Positions 7,593 through 14,019 of a stretch of DNA of 16,402 nucleotides are shown piece after piece. A program made the position numbers and the translations under genes. Under the pieces are notes generated by a model. It did no database searches and had not been told where the DNA came from. It was given only the letters and a program-made list of their open reading frames with translations. The stretch's first letter is position 1. Each line of letters begins with the position of its first letter. This DNA comes from an uncultured Actinomyces sp. (lineage in GTDB: Bacteria; Actinomycetota; Actinomycetes; Actinomycetales; Actinomycetaceae), in assembly GCA_938040725.1 (NCBI GenBank), contig CALHZX010000124.1, forward strand, positions 1 to 16,402. The letters are read 5' to 3'.

Positions 7593-7955
7593 ATGCGCAT
7601 CGATGACACCCGCCCCATCTGGATCCAGCTGGCCGACAGCTTTCGCGCCCGTATCACCGACGGCACGTGGAAGCCCGGCCAAAAGATCCCCTCCGTCCGC
7701 GACCTCGCCATCGAGGCCGGCACCAACCCCAACACCGTCCAGCGAGCCCTCGCCGCCCTCGACGACGAAGGCCTCACCGTCCCCAAGCGGACGGCCGGAC
7801 GATACGTCGCCACCGACGACACGGCGCTCCACGCCCTCCGCCAGGAGGACGCGCGCGCCGCAGCAGATGCCTTCATCCGTGCCTGCCGAGTCCTCGGCGT
7901 CGACCGCGACGGTGCCCACGGCCTCGTCGATGAACGCTGGAACGCGGACCTGTAA
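7593..7955 (+). CDS. GntR-family transcriptional regulator, YtrA subfamily
   Basis: A 120-residue cytoplasmic regulator with an N-terminal GntR winged helix-turn-helix. PIWIQLADSFRARITDGTW (8-26) leads into IPSVRDLAIEAG and TNPNTVQRALAALDDEGL, the recognition helix region, ending at the wing (about residue 73). The tail of only about 45 residues is too short for the large ligand domains of FadR or HutC types and matches the YtrA subfamily, which typically controls an adjacent ABC exporter. CAGGAGGG eight bases before the ATG is a strong ribosome site. It is the first gene of an operon with an ABC ATPase 19 bp downstream, and its promoter is dense in palindromes. The effector is unknown; in related systems cell-envelope stress or antibiotics act as inducers. 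Confidence 0.9.
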   Translation: MRIDDTRPIWIQLADSFRARITDGTWKPGQKIPSVRDLAIEAGTNPNTVQRALAALDDEGLTVPKRTAGRYVATDDTALHALRQEDARAAADAFIRACRVLGVDRDGAHGLVDERWNADL

Positions 7956-7974
7956 ACCAGGAGGAAATACTCTC

Positions 7975-8703
7975 ATGACCACCCAACCCACAGGCGCGAG
8001 CGCGGCTGTCCCCGGCCTCGTCCAGGTCACTGGCCTGACGAAGAGCTACCGAGCGACCCCCGCCCTGCGCGACTACAACCTGAGCCTTGAGGCCGGGCAC
8101 ATCGTCGGCCTCATGGGCCCCAACGGCTGCGGTAAAACGACGCTGCTCAAGATCCTCGCCGGAGTCCTCTCCGACTATGAGGGCACCGTCACCATCGACG
8201 GGCACGCGCCCGGCGTCGCCACCAAGGAGATCGTCTCCTACCTGCCCGACGCCGACTTCCTGAACACCGAGTGGACGGCAGTGGATGCGATCCGCATCTA
8301 CTCCACGTTCTTCGCCGACTTCGACGCGGACAAGGCAGCCTCGATGGTCGACTTCTTCGGACTGCCCACCGACCGACGCCTCGGCCAGATGAGCAAAGGC
8401 ATGGGGGAGAAGCTCCAAATCAGCCTCATCATGTCCCGGCGTGCCCGCGTGTACCTGCTCGACGAGCCCATCAGCGGCGTCGATCCCGCGACGCGCGACG
8501 TGATCCTCGACGGCATCCTGCGCGAATTCGACCCCGCCTCGCTGCTCATCATGTCCACCCACCTCATTTCCGACGTCGAGCACTTCGTCGACTACGCGCT
8601 CTTCATGAAGGACGGACAGGTCCTCCTGCAGGGCGACGCCGACGACCTGCGGGCCGCCCACGGCGATTCCCTCGACGCCATCTTCCGGAAGGAGTACCGC
8701 TGA
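7975..8703 (+). CDS. ABC transporter ATP-binding protein (YtrB-like)
   Basis: A 242-residue nucleotide-binding subunit that powers the adjacent permease. Walker A is GPNGCGKTT (48-56), Walker B VYLLDEP (159-165), D-loop SGVD (167-170) and H-loop STH (His196). The signature motif is degenerate: MSKGMGEKLQ (139-148) stands where LSGGQ is usual. The Q-loop glutamine appears replaced in YLPDADF (89-95). Both deviations are common in YtrB-type subunits and do not by themselves imply inactivity. The ATG at 7975 is chosen because AGGAGG lies upstream at good spacing and it follows the gntR stop by 19 bp; the frame is open further upstream but only inside gntR. The stop overlaps the permease ATG (TGATG). 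Substrate unknown; export of an antimicrobial peptide or an envelope-stress role would fit the regulator type. Confidence 0.92.
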   Translation: MTTQPTGASAAVPGLVQVTGLTKSYRATPALRDYNLSLEAGHIVGLMGPNGCGKTTLLKILAGVLSDYEGTVTIDGHAPGVATKEIVSYLPDADFLNTEWTAVDAIRIYSTFFADFDADKAASMVDFFGLPTDRRLGQMSKGMGEKLQISLIMSRRARVYLLDEPISGVDPATRDVILDGILREFDPASLLIMSTHLISDVEHFVDYALFMKDGQVLLQGDADDLRAAHGDSLDAIFRKEYR

Positions 8704-9515
8704 TGTACGCCAAACTGCTTGCCTACGAAATCCGGTCGCGCGCCGTCGCGGACGGGCGTTCCTTCGGGGCGTTTATCGCTGTTATCGCGGTTGCTGCGGG
8801 AATCGTCGCCGCGGGGCTGCCGGGGATCAGCGGCTCCACCGCAGTGCTCGCCTACGCGCTGTGCTCGCTCACGCCGGTCGCCTGCGCGATCGCGGCCCTG
8901 GCCGACTACTGGAAGACCCTCTACGGGCAGCGCGGCTACTTCATGATGAGCCTGCCGATCTCTGGAAAGGTCATCTTCTGGGCGAAGATCGCCCGGATGG
9001 TGATCGAGTGTCTCCTGGCGTGTGTATTGGCCGTTGGCGGAGTTGTTGTCGTCGCCGCAGCAGCTGCGTGGGCCGATGGCATCAGTCTCGCCGAATACAC
9101 CGCCGGGCCCCGTTCCCTCGTGGCTGGAATACCCTCCTCCACCGTGGCCCTCATGATTGCCGCGCAGGTCATCCTTGCGATGTCCTGGGTCGTGCAGGCC
9201 TGCGCCGCCATGACGATCGGCGCGGAAGGACGCTTCAACCACCTCGGATTCGGCGCGCCTATCATCGGTTTCGTCCTGCTGTATATCGTGAACCAGGTGC
9301 TTTCCACGGTTGGCACGTTCTTCCTTCCGCTGTCCGTCACGACTGACGGCCACTTCTCCACCGAGATTATGTGGACCTCGTACCTGGCGACGATGGGAAC
9401 CGAGGGGCACCCGAACGTCATCGGCATCGGCTCCTACATCCTCGTGCCCCTGTTCGCGCTGGTCATGGGCCTGTGGGCCTCTCGCTCGATCGAGAAGCAC
9501 ACATCCCTTCGCTAG
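8703..9515 (+). CDS. ABC transporter membrane permease (ABC-2-like)
   Basis: A 270-residue protein with about six membrane segments (roughly 21-40, 46-68, 97-121, 146-172, 183-210, 240-260) and a basic C-terminus (SRSIEKHTSLR). The cytoplasmic loop QRGYFMMSLPISGKVIFWAK (76-95) is characteristic of ABC-2-type permeases, where a Ser-Leu-Pro-hydroxyl segment forms the coupling helix. The ATG overlaps the ATPase stop as TGATG, showing translational coupling, so both proteins should assemble at fixed ratio. It is the last gene of the gntR operon. No solute-binding protein is present, consistent with an exporter rather than an importer. Exact substrate cannot be predicted. Confidence 0.85.
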   Translation: MYAKLLAYEIRSRAVADGRSFGAFIAVIAVAAGIVAAGLPGISGSTAVLAYALCSLTPVACAIAALADYWKTLYGQRGYFMMSLPISGKVIFWAKIARMVIECLLACVLAVGGVVVVAAAAAWADGISLAEYTAGPRSLVAGIPSSTVALMIAAQVILAMSWVVQACAAMTIGAEGRFNHLGFGAPIIGFVLLYIVNQVLSTVGTFFLPLSVTTDGHFSTEIMWTSYLATMGTEGHPNVIGIGSYILVPLFALVMGLWASRSIEKHTSLR

Positions 9516-9517
9516 TA

Positions 9518-9607
9518 TCACCCGTCCTCGCGCGTGCGCGAGCCAGCGGCACGCCAACCGTCGGCGTCATCGAGATCGTCACCCGTCCTCGCGCGTGCGC
9601 GAGCCAG
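9518..9607. repeat. Perfect 29-bp direct repeat pair with 32-bp gap (61-bp period)
   Basis: Two identical 29-bp copies at 9518-9546 and 9579-9607, separated by 32 bp of unrelated sequence. Each copy contains CTCGCGCGTGCGCGAG, a 6-bp stem with a 4-base loop. The 29/32 geometry and central stem are those of type I-E CRISPR units, but there is only one gap and no cas gene in the window. A duplicated intergenic hairpin is the simple alternative. The first copy begins two bases after the permease stop. Confidence 0.75.
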
Positions 9608-9622
9608 TCATAGGAGGCTTCA

Positions 9623-10092
9623 ATGTTACTGCTATCGTCAGCGCTCAGTGCTTTCGTCCAGCTTGGCCTGATCCTCGTGCTTCCCCTCGCGTGGTGGGCA
9701 CTGACTGCGTGACGCAGCGTCGGTTTTGCCGCGTGGATCGGCCTGCGTAGGCCGACCTGGAGCGCGAGCCGGGTACAGGTAGCGGCAAAAGTCCTCGCAT
9801 GGGTGCTCGTCGGGGTTGTCTCAACCGCGCTCCTTCAATCCATGTCGGGGGACGTGCCCGCCGAGCGTTTCGCGGGGCTCGGCCTCGCCGGGATCGTCCC
9901 GGTCGCGCTGTTCGCCTCATTCGCTCGCCCGATCCAACTCCTGCTCATCGGCGCTCTCACGGGTGCCAATGGCTGGATCGTCGGGTGGGTCAACGAGAAG
10001 GGCGCGGGGGCTCGATCCTGCCCGGCTGGGCGTTCCATGCGAGTGCGAACCTGCTCGTGGGATTTGGCGCGGCCTTCAACCTGATGGGGTGA
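9623..10092 (+). pseudogene. Broken CPBP-family intramembrane metalloprotease
   Basis: TAGGAGG precedes an ATG at 9623 that encodes MLLLSSALSAFVQLGLILVL before a nonsense TGA at 9710. The same frame continues beyond the stop (SVGFAAWIGLRRP, typical of CPBP proteins) to about 10005. There one missing G in the run 10006-10010 moves the sense into the frame that reads SILPGWAFHASANLLVGFG and ends at TGA 10090-10092. SILPGWxFHAxxN is the last conserved CPBP (CAAX protease/bacteriocin-processing) block. The catalytic Glu-Glu segment with its Arg, and the second histidine region, are absent between FASFARP and IQLLLIGALTG, pointing to an internal in-frame deletion. Repaired, it would be about 156 residues against a usual 230-300. 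Three independent lesions make this a pseudogene. It follows the gntR-ABC operon and may once have been co-expressed. Confidence 0.8.
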
Positions 10093-10097
10093 GCCTC

Positions 10098-10144
10098 GTC
10101 CCGGCCCGCGGCCCCAGCGGTGGGCCGGGACCGCGGGCCGGGAC
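10098..10144. repeat. Perfect 14-bp GC-rich inverted repeat after the CPBP relic
   Basis: GTCCCGGCCCGCGG (10098-10111) pairs perfectly with CCGCGGGCCGGGAC (10131-10144) around a 19-base loop. It begins five bases after the relic's stop. No T-run follows, so it is either a T-less terminator of the kind often proposed in actinobacteria or a structural element. Confidence 0.55.
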
Positions 10145-10196
10145 AGCGAGGGCGGAGGGCTCGGTCGGCCCCTCGAAATCAATTCCTGGCGGGACT

Positions 10197-10285
10197 GTGC
10201 TACCCCGACGCGGAGGGAGGGCCTCGGCCCCACGTCCTACGCCGGCAACCTCACGGCGTGCTACCACGACACGGAGGGAGCGCCT
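10197..10285. repeat. Imperfect 28-bp direct repeat pair, 61-bp period
   Basis: Copies at 10197-10224 and 10258-10285 differ at three positions. Each begins GTGCTACC and ends with GCCT, with a CGGAGGGAG core. The period is 61 bp, the same as the unrelated pair at 9518/9579. The order GTGCT, C-run, CGCGG, GGGA loosely recalls actinobacterial type I-E CRISPR repeats, but the stem is poor. No gene lies in 10093-10386; apart from this pair, the hairpin at 10098 and the promoter, I see nothing else there. Confidence 0.65.
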
Positions 10286-10317
10286 GCTTGCGCGGCTTCG
10301 AGGGAACGTGCGCCGGG

Positions 10318-10346
10318 CTTTGAGGATTCGTTCAGTTTTCTATGAT
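10318..10346 (+). promoter_or_regulatory. Probable promoter of the AlbA_2 gene
   Basis: TATGAT (10341-10346) is a near-consensus -10. The -35 is weak: CTTTGA (10318-10323) at 17 bp or TTGAGG at 15 bp. A start near 10353 would leave a leader of about 34 bases carrying the ribosome site AAAGGA. Confidence 0.45.
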
Positions 10347-10386
10347 GTCTTAGGAGCGATAAGCGTCGAAACCCGAAAGGACACCC

Positions 10387-11364
10387 GTGGAACCAACGAA
10401 CGGCTCATTCGTTCCAGCGAGCCCTGACCTGATCTGGATGGTGTTCATCCAGCAGGTCCTGGTCCTCATCGCATGGCTGATCGGCGTCGCAGTGCGCCGG
10501 GTCCTGAAGAACCGCATGACGATGTCCACCGCGTCGGCGACCCTGACCGGATTGGCCGGCCTGTGGGGAGGTCTGGTGTTTGCCGGTTGGATCTTCGACT
10601 CTGGTGACCTGTGGAAACCCGGCATGATCGGCGTTGCCGCGTTGGTTGCCCTCGTCGTCGTCATCGTGGTCGCCCTGGTCGCCGCGTACCTGCATCCGCG
10701 CCCCGGCCTCGACCCCATCGCCGAGGTCGCCAAACTCGGCGAATCCGACTCCCTCGAGTTCAAATCGAGTGCCCGCTGGAACATGCGCGTCGGCAAGCGC
10801 GACGACGCAATCGAGACCGTGATCGCCAAGACCGTCGCCGCCTTCATGAACTCCGGTGGCGGCACGCTCCTCATCGGCGTCGACGACGACGGGCGGCTCA
10901 TCGGCCTCGGCCCCGACTATGCGACCCTCAAGACCCCGGACGCCGATCGCTTCGAACTGTGGATCCGCGACCTGTGGGGACAGCGAATGGGGACCAACGC
11001 CGCCACGCTTCCCCGGCTCGACTTCGCCGAGGCCACGGACCCGCAGGACGGCTATGAGCGCCAAGAGGTGTGCCGCGTGACCATTCCGCCTTCGCCGCAC
11101 CCCGTCTACCTGAGGGGCCCCAAAGGCAAAGGGGAAGCGGAACTGTGGGTGCGCGTGGGCAACTCGACGCGGCACCTGGAGGTTGTGGATGCGGTCCAGT
11201 ACGTTTCCGCCCGCTGGCCCGAAAGCGTGCGGGTCTCCCCGTGGACGCGCATGCGACTCATGGCGCTGCGTCGGCGCGAAGTGCCCACGCGCCTGCCGGG
11301 CGTCGTCGAGCGGGTTCTCACCGAGCGGGCGACGAGCATCTTGACGGTGTCGGAAGAGGAGTGA
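10387..11364 (+). CDS. Membrane-anchored AlbA_2 (Schlafen-type) domain protein
   Basis: A 325-residue protein starting at GTG 10387, with GAAAGGA six bases upstream. Three membrane segments lie at about 16-37, 53-70 and 79-102. A cytoplasmic AlbA_2/Schlafen nucleic-acid-binding domain follows from about residue 118. Its hallmarks are ESDSLEFKSSARW, then IAKTVAAFMNSGGGTLLIGV and DDDGRLIGL. The remainder (about 200-325) includes RQEVCRVTIPPSPHPVYLRG and ELWVRVGNSTRHL, matching the second half of AlbA_2 proteins, and an acidic end. AlbA_2 domains usually sit on soluble regulators or helicases. Here the domain is tethered to the membrane, which could place a DNA- or RNA-binding module at the envelope. 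The next gene starts 80 bp downstream. Domain call strong; biological role unknown, with defence or signalling as open possibilities. Confidence 0.82.
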   Translation: MEPTNGSFVPASPDLIWMVFIQQVLVLIAWLIGVAVRRVLKNRMTMSTASATLTGLAGLWGGLVFAGWIFDSGDLWKPGMIGVAALVALVVVIVVALVAAYLHPRPGLDPIAEVAKLGESDSLEFKSSARWNMRVGKRDDAIETVIAKTVAAFMNSGGGTLLIGVDDDGRLIGLGPDYATLKTPDADRFELWIRDLWGQRMGTNAATLPRLDFAEATDPQDGYERQEVCRVTIPPSPHPVYLRGPKGKGEAELWVRVGNSTRHLEVVDAVQYVSARWPESVRVSPWTRMRLMALRRREVPTRLPGVVERVLTERATSILTVSEEE

Positions 11365-11443
11365 GCCGCACGGGGCTTCGGGTGCGGACGGAGAGTAGGA
11401 ACACGGTGAGGCTGGCCCCAGGAACTCAGAGAGGCGAGTAGGC

Positions 11444-12531
11444 ATGCCCCTGAGCAAGACCCTGCCCGCGGACATCGAGCAGATCATTGCAACCGGGGAC
11501 ATCGAGGCCGTCGCGCGCGCGGTCGAACGCTGTGAGGTCGGTCCGTACCTGCGGGGCTCCGCCTACGAGTCGCGGCTCATGCATTTCCCGGCCTCCGAGG
11601 AGATCACGGACCTCCTGCTGGCGCGGGGCGAGGATATCAACTCGCGCGATCGGTACGAAGGCACCCCGATCCACGCGCGCGTTCGTTCGCGATGCCTCGA
11701 CCAGATCCCGTTGCTGATCTCTCGCGGAGGCGACATCAATGCGCGCGATACCTCCGACCAGATGGCGTTGTTTAACGTCGTCGAGCGTTTTCTCGTTGCC
11801 GACGTGTCGCGGATGATTGCGTGGGGCGCGGATCCGCTGGTTGTTGCTGATTCGAGGGTGTACGGGAAGGCGACGCTTGTCGAGAGTGTGGTGGCCTGGC
11901 ACTCCTGGACGCACCACGCGCGCTCGCGGTGATTCGGTTGCTTCTGTCCGTTGGGGCACCCGTCGGCGAGGGTGTGTCGATCGAACTGCGGTCGATGGAC
12001 CGGATGCGCTGCACGTTCATCACGCACGGTCTGCCGGAGACGGTGTCTCAAACGGCGTTCGACGAGGCCTCGGCGGCGTTGTCGGAGCTGTGTGCCCTGT
12101 TCAAGGTGGAGCAGCACGAGGCGAAGCCTGCGCCTGCCGTGGGGGAGCGGCTGGAGCTGGATCCGTCTGTGCCTGCTCTGCGCCAGCACGGGGAACTGTG
12201 GGATCTTCTCGTGCCCGACAGTGGCCAGTGTCAGACGCTTCAGGGCGAGGTTATTCGCATTGCGGGGCGCGTCGGCCACGAGGTGTACGACAACGGCGGC
12301 ATCAACTGGGATCGCTCTTTTGGGAAGCTGCTGGACCAGTATCTCAGTGTCGTGTGTTCAGGCCTGCCAATGCCGCCTGGCTCTCTCGCCCGCGCCGAGG
12401 CCGCGGTCGCCTTCCTCAAGTCGCGTTCGATATCCCACCAGGCCGTCGACGACATCACGGAGCTAGCCGTGGAATGGGTGTGCCTGAACCCGGTCCTGGT
12501 GGAGTCGGATCTGCCCGACGTGGGGCGGTGA
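11444..12531 (+). pseudogene. Ankyrin-repeat protein gene interrupted by a -1 frameshift
   Basis: The first part (ATG 11444 to TGA 11930-11932, 162 codons) has ankyrin-like units: SRLMHFPASEEITDLLLARG with EDINSRD, then TPIHARVRSRCLDQIPLLIS with RGGDINARD, then ALFNVVERFLVADVSRMIAW with GADPLV. After VESVV it degenerates into WHSWTHHARSR. The frame one base back reads ALALLDAPRALAVIRLLLSV and continues as a soluble helical domain to TGA 12529-12531. Adding one C at about 11895 joins them into a protein of about 362 residues. The second part alone could start at GTG 11929, which overlaps the first stop as GTGA, but it would begin in the middle of an ankyrin helix. I therefore treat both parts as one broken gene, or a sequencing error, rather than two genes. 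AGAGAGG upstream is a usable ribosome site. Partner unknown. Confidence 0.68.
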
Positions 12532-12559
12532 GCGGGGCTAGGTGTAAAGCTCGCGGCGG

Positions 12560-12565
12560 TACACT
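12560..12565 (+). promoter_or_regulatory. -10 box for a leaderless transcript
   Basis: TACACT (12560-12565) fits TANNNT, and its last base lies seven positions before the ATG at 12572. This is the spacing that makes the A of ATG the transcription start in actinobacterial leaderless mRNAs. No consensus -35 and no good ribosome site are present, consistent with leaderless initiation. Confidence 0.55.
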
Positions 12566-12571
12566 AGGCGA

Positions 12572-13531
12572 ATGAGCAGTGTTGCGCCGTCCAAGTATCG
12601 TCGTTGGTATCGCACGTTCTTACGATGGTTTGTGTTGGTGTGTGCAGGCTTTGTAATCGCCGTTTCGCTGAACTGGTTTCACAATTCTCTGAAGGGACAG
12701 CTGTCCGGGCATGGGGTGAGAGCAGTTACCGCCGCAGTAATTTGTGTCCTGCTCCTGTCATTCGGCATGTCGATGATTGGCTCGGTTGTTTCGAACCACT
12801 CATTTTGGGAGCAAATCACTGTGCAAGCGGTGCTACTGGCAATCGTGTCCTGTCCCCTGGCGTTTGCATATGACTTGGTTGAGTCTGGAAAGCCCCTTGC
12901 CACCTTCTACGGCGGCGGCGGAGCTGGCGTGGTGTCAGCGTATGAGGCGATTCTCGTCTTGGCGATCTGTTTGATTTCCCTGATCACTCAGATGATGCTC
13001 GTTCACTACGATTCCTTGCATCGCGAGGTCACTCTCATTGTTGGTGGAAGCCTCGCTGTCGTGGGCATCCTGCTGCCGAAGATGCTTGAGTCGTACGAGG
13101 TTCTGCAAGCCTACTGCGCTGCTGCTGAGTGTGATGCCGAATATCGTCTGGGTATTGCCTGGTACGAGGTCGCGCTTGCTTTCTCTGCTGCTATCGCGGC
13201 CTTGTTTGTTGCTGGTGTGCTGACGCCCGTGTGGAGGCCTCGGCTCTGTCGGCTTTTTGATCCTGATAGCCCCTGTGAGATTTGTTCGCCGCTTCCAACG
13301 AGTGACCTTAGTGAACGAGCGTCGTTGGATCTACACGACTGTGATGGCGCTACTGAGGAACAGAGCGTTCCTATGCTTCATGGCGAGGGTCTAGAAGGGG
13401 TGATATCTTCACAAATCGCGCCGGTGCGGCGTCATGGTGGTGTTAACGGGCACATCGCCGCTGCCGTAGTCGCTGGCCTCGTCGCTGGCGCGTGTTTCTC
13501 GGTCGTGAGCCCTCTCTTCGGTCGCCGCTGA
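12572..13531 (+). CDS. Orphan multi-pass membrane protein
   Basis: A 319-residue protein I do not recognise. Hydrophobic segments are visible at about 15-35, 51-72, 82-100, 118-143, 151-169, 197-218 and 293-312, giving seven predicted membrane passes. Between the last two is a soluble stretch (about 220-290) that is acidic and carries several cysteines (Cys226, Cys235, Cys238, Cys257), with CEIC forming a CxxC pair. The N-terminus is basic (SKYRRWYRTFLRW). Codon use is visibly less GC-biased than in neighbours such as glgP, with many codons ending in T, which suggests later acquisition or relaxed selection. It is preceded 7 bp upstream by a TANNNT box suited to leaderless expression. It lies directly upstream of the repeat island at 13586, which may be chance or a functional link. 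No catalytic motif seen. Confidence 0.7.
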   Translation: MSSVAPSKYRRWYRTFLRWFVLVCAGFVIAVSLNWFHNSLKGQLSGHGVRAVTAAVICVLLLSFGMSMIGSVVSNHSFWEQITVQAVLLAIVSCPLAFAYDLVESGKPLATFYGGGGAGVVSAYEAILVLAICLISLITQMMLVHYDSLHREVTLIVGGSLAVVGILLPKMLESYEVLQAYCAAAECDAEYRLGIAWYEVALAFSAAIAALFVAGVLTPVWRPRLCRLFDPDSPCEICSPLPTSDLSERASLDLHDCDGATEEQSVPMLHGEGLEGVISSQIAPVRRHGGVNGHIAAAVVAGLVAGACFSVVSPLFGRR

Positions 13532-13603
13532 GCTGCGTTGCCTCGCGTTTAGGCTGGAGAGTCGAGGCATATCTCCACACCGATACTTGTTGCTCAGTGG
13601 TAT

Positions 13604-13685
13604 TGCACTACTTGGCGCAGCATTGCACTGCTTAGTAGCTAGTGCAATGCCTTCCTATCTAGTGCATTGCTGCTGTATTGGTGCA
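13604..13685. repeat. Motif array 1 (AGTGCA type)
   Basis: R1 TGCACT 13604-13609, R2 TGCACT 13624-13629, F1 AGTGCA 13641-13646, F2 AGTGCA 13661-13666, F3 GGTGCA 13680-13685. R1 with flanks (ATTGCACTA, 13602-13610) is complementary to F1 (TAGTGCAAT, 13640-13648). R2 and F1 also form a perfect 10-bp hairpin (13620-13629 with 13641-13650). R2 to F2 has one mismatch in ten. Confidence 0.75.
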
Positions 13686-13771
13686 GCGCTGCGCGGCCTG
13701 GGCCTGTCGGACGCCGGCGTGGCCGGCGCCAGCGAGGCAACCCGCGCGCAAGCTTGATGTCGATGAGGCGG

Positions 13772-13852
13772 TGCACCCGATTCGTAGGCATTACACCCCT
13801 TCTGATCGGGTGCATCGCGACGGAACGGGTGTAGCGCGACGGAACGGGTGCA
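13772..13852. repeat. Motif array 2 (mixed GGTGCA/GGTGTA type)
   Basis: R1 TGCACC 13772-13777, R2 TACACC 13792-13797, F1 GGTGCA 13809-13814, F2 GGTGTA 13828-13833, F3 GGTGCA 13847-13852. R1 and F1 extend to a perfect 10-bp match (TGCACCCGAT, 13772-13781, with 13805-13814). R2 and F2 match over TACACCC/GGGTGTA. As R1 and R2 differ, only the interleaved pairing R1:F1 and R2:F2 is fully complementary. A 16-bp tandem unit beginning CGCGACGGAACGG repeats at 13816 and 13835. Confidence 0.78.
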
Positions 13853-13926
13853 CGGTTGCCCGGTCTGGTTCGGTCGATGGCTTGTTGATAGGGCTAGGGG
13901 CGTACAGTGACGCGCGTGGGCTTGTT

Positions 13927-14019
13927 GCTCAGTGGTGTTACACCACTGAGCGGGGTATTACACCAGCTCGGAGGTGGTGTAATGCTCGCTAACTGGTGTA
14001 ATGCTCCCTAAAAGGTGCA
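13927..14019. repeat. Motif array 3 (GGTGTA type) with 25-bp palindrome
   Basis: R1 TACACC 13939-13944, R2 TACACC 13959-13964, F1 GGTGTA 13976-13981, F2 GGTGTA 13995-14000, F3 GGTGCA 14014-14019. Flanks sort the partners: R1 TTACACCAC matches F1 GTGGTGTAA (13938-13946 with 13974-13982). R2 ATTACACCAG matches F2 CTGGTGTAAT (13957-13966 with 13993-14002). R1 also lies in a palindrome with 12-bp perfect arms around one central base (13927-13938, 13940-13951). Confidence 0.78.

Noticed and set aside
11885..11932. Programmed -1 frameshift in the ankyrin gene
   Set aside because: No slippery heptamer of the X XXY YYZ type and no obvious stimulatory structure. A single-base loss explains the two frames more simply.
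11929..12531. Independent 200-residue gene starting at GTG 11929
   Set aside because: The GTGA overlap looks tempting, but the frame upstream of the GTG still reads as continuous ankyrin helix (ALALLDAPRALAV), so the GTG is internal to a former longer gene.
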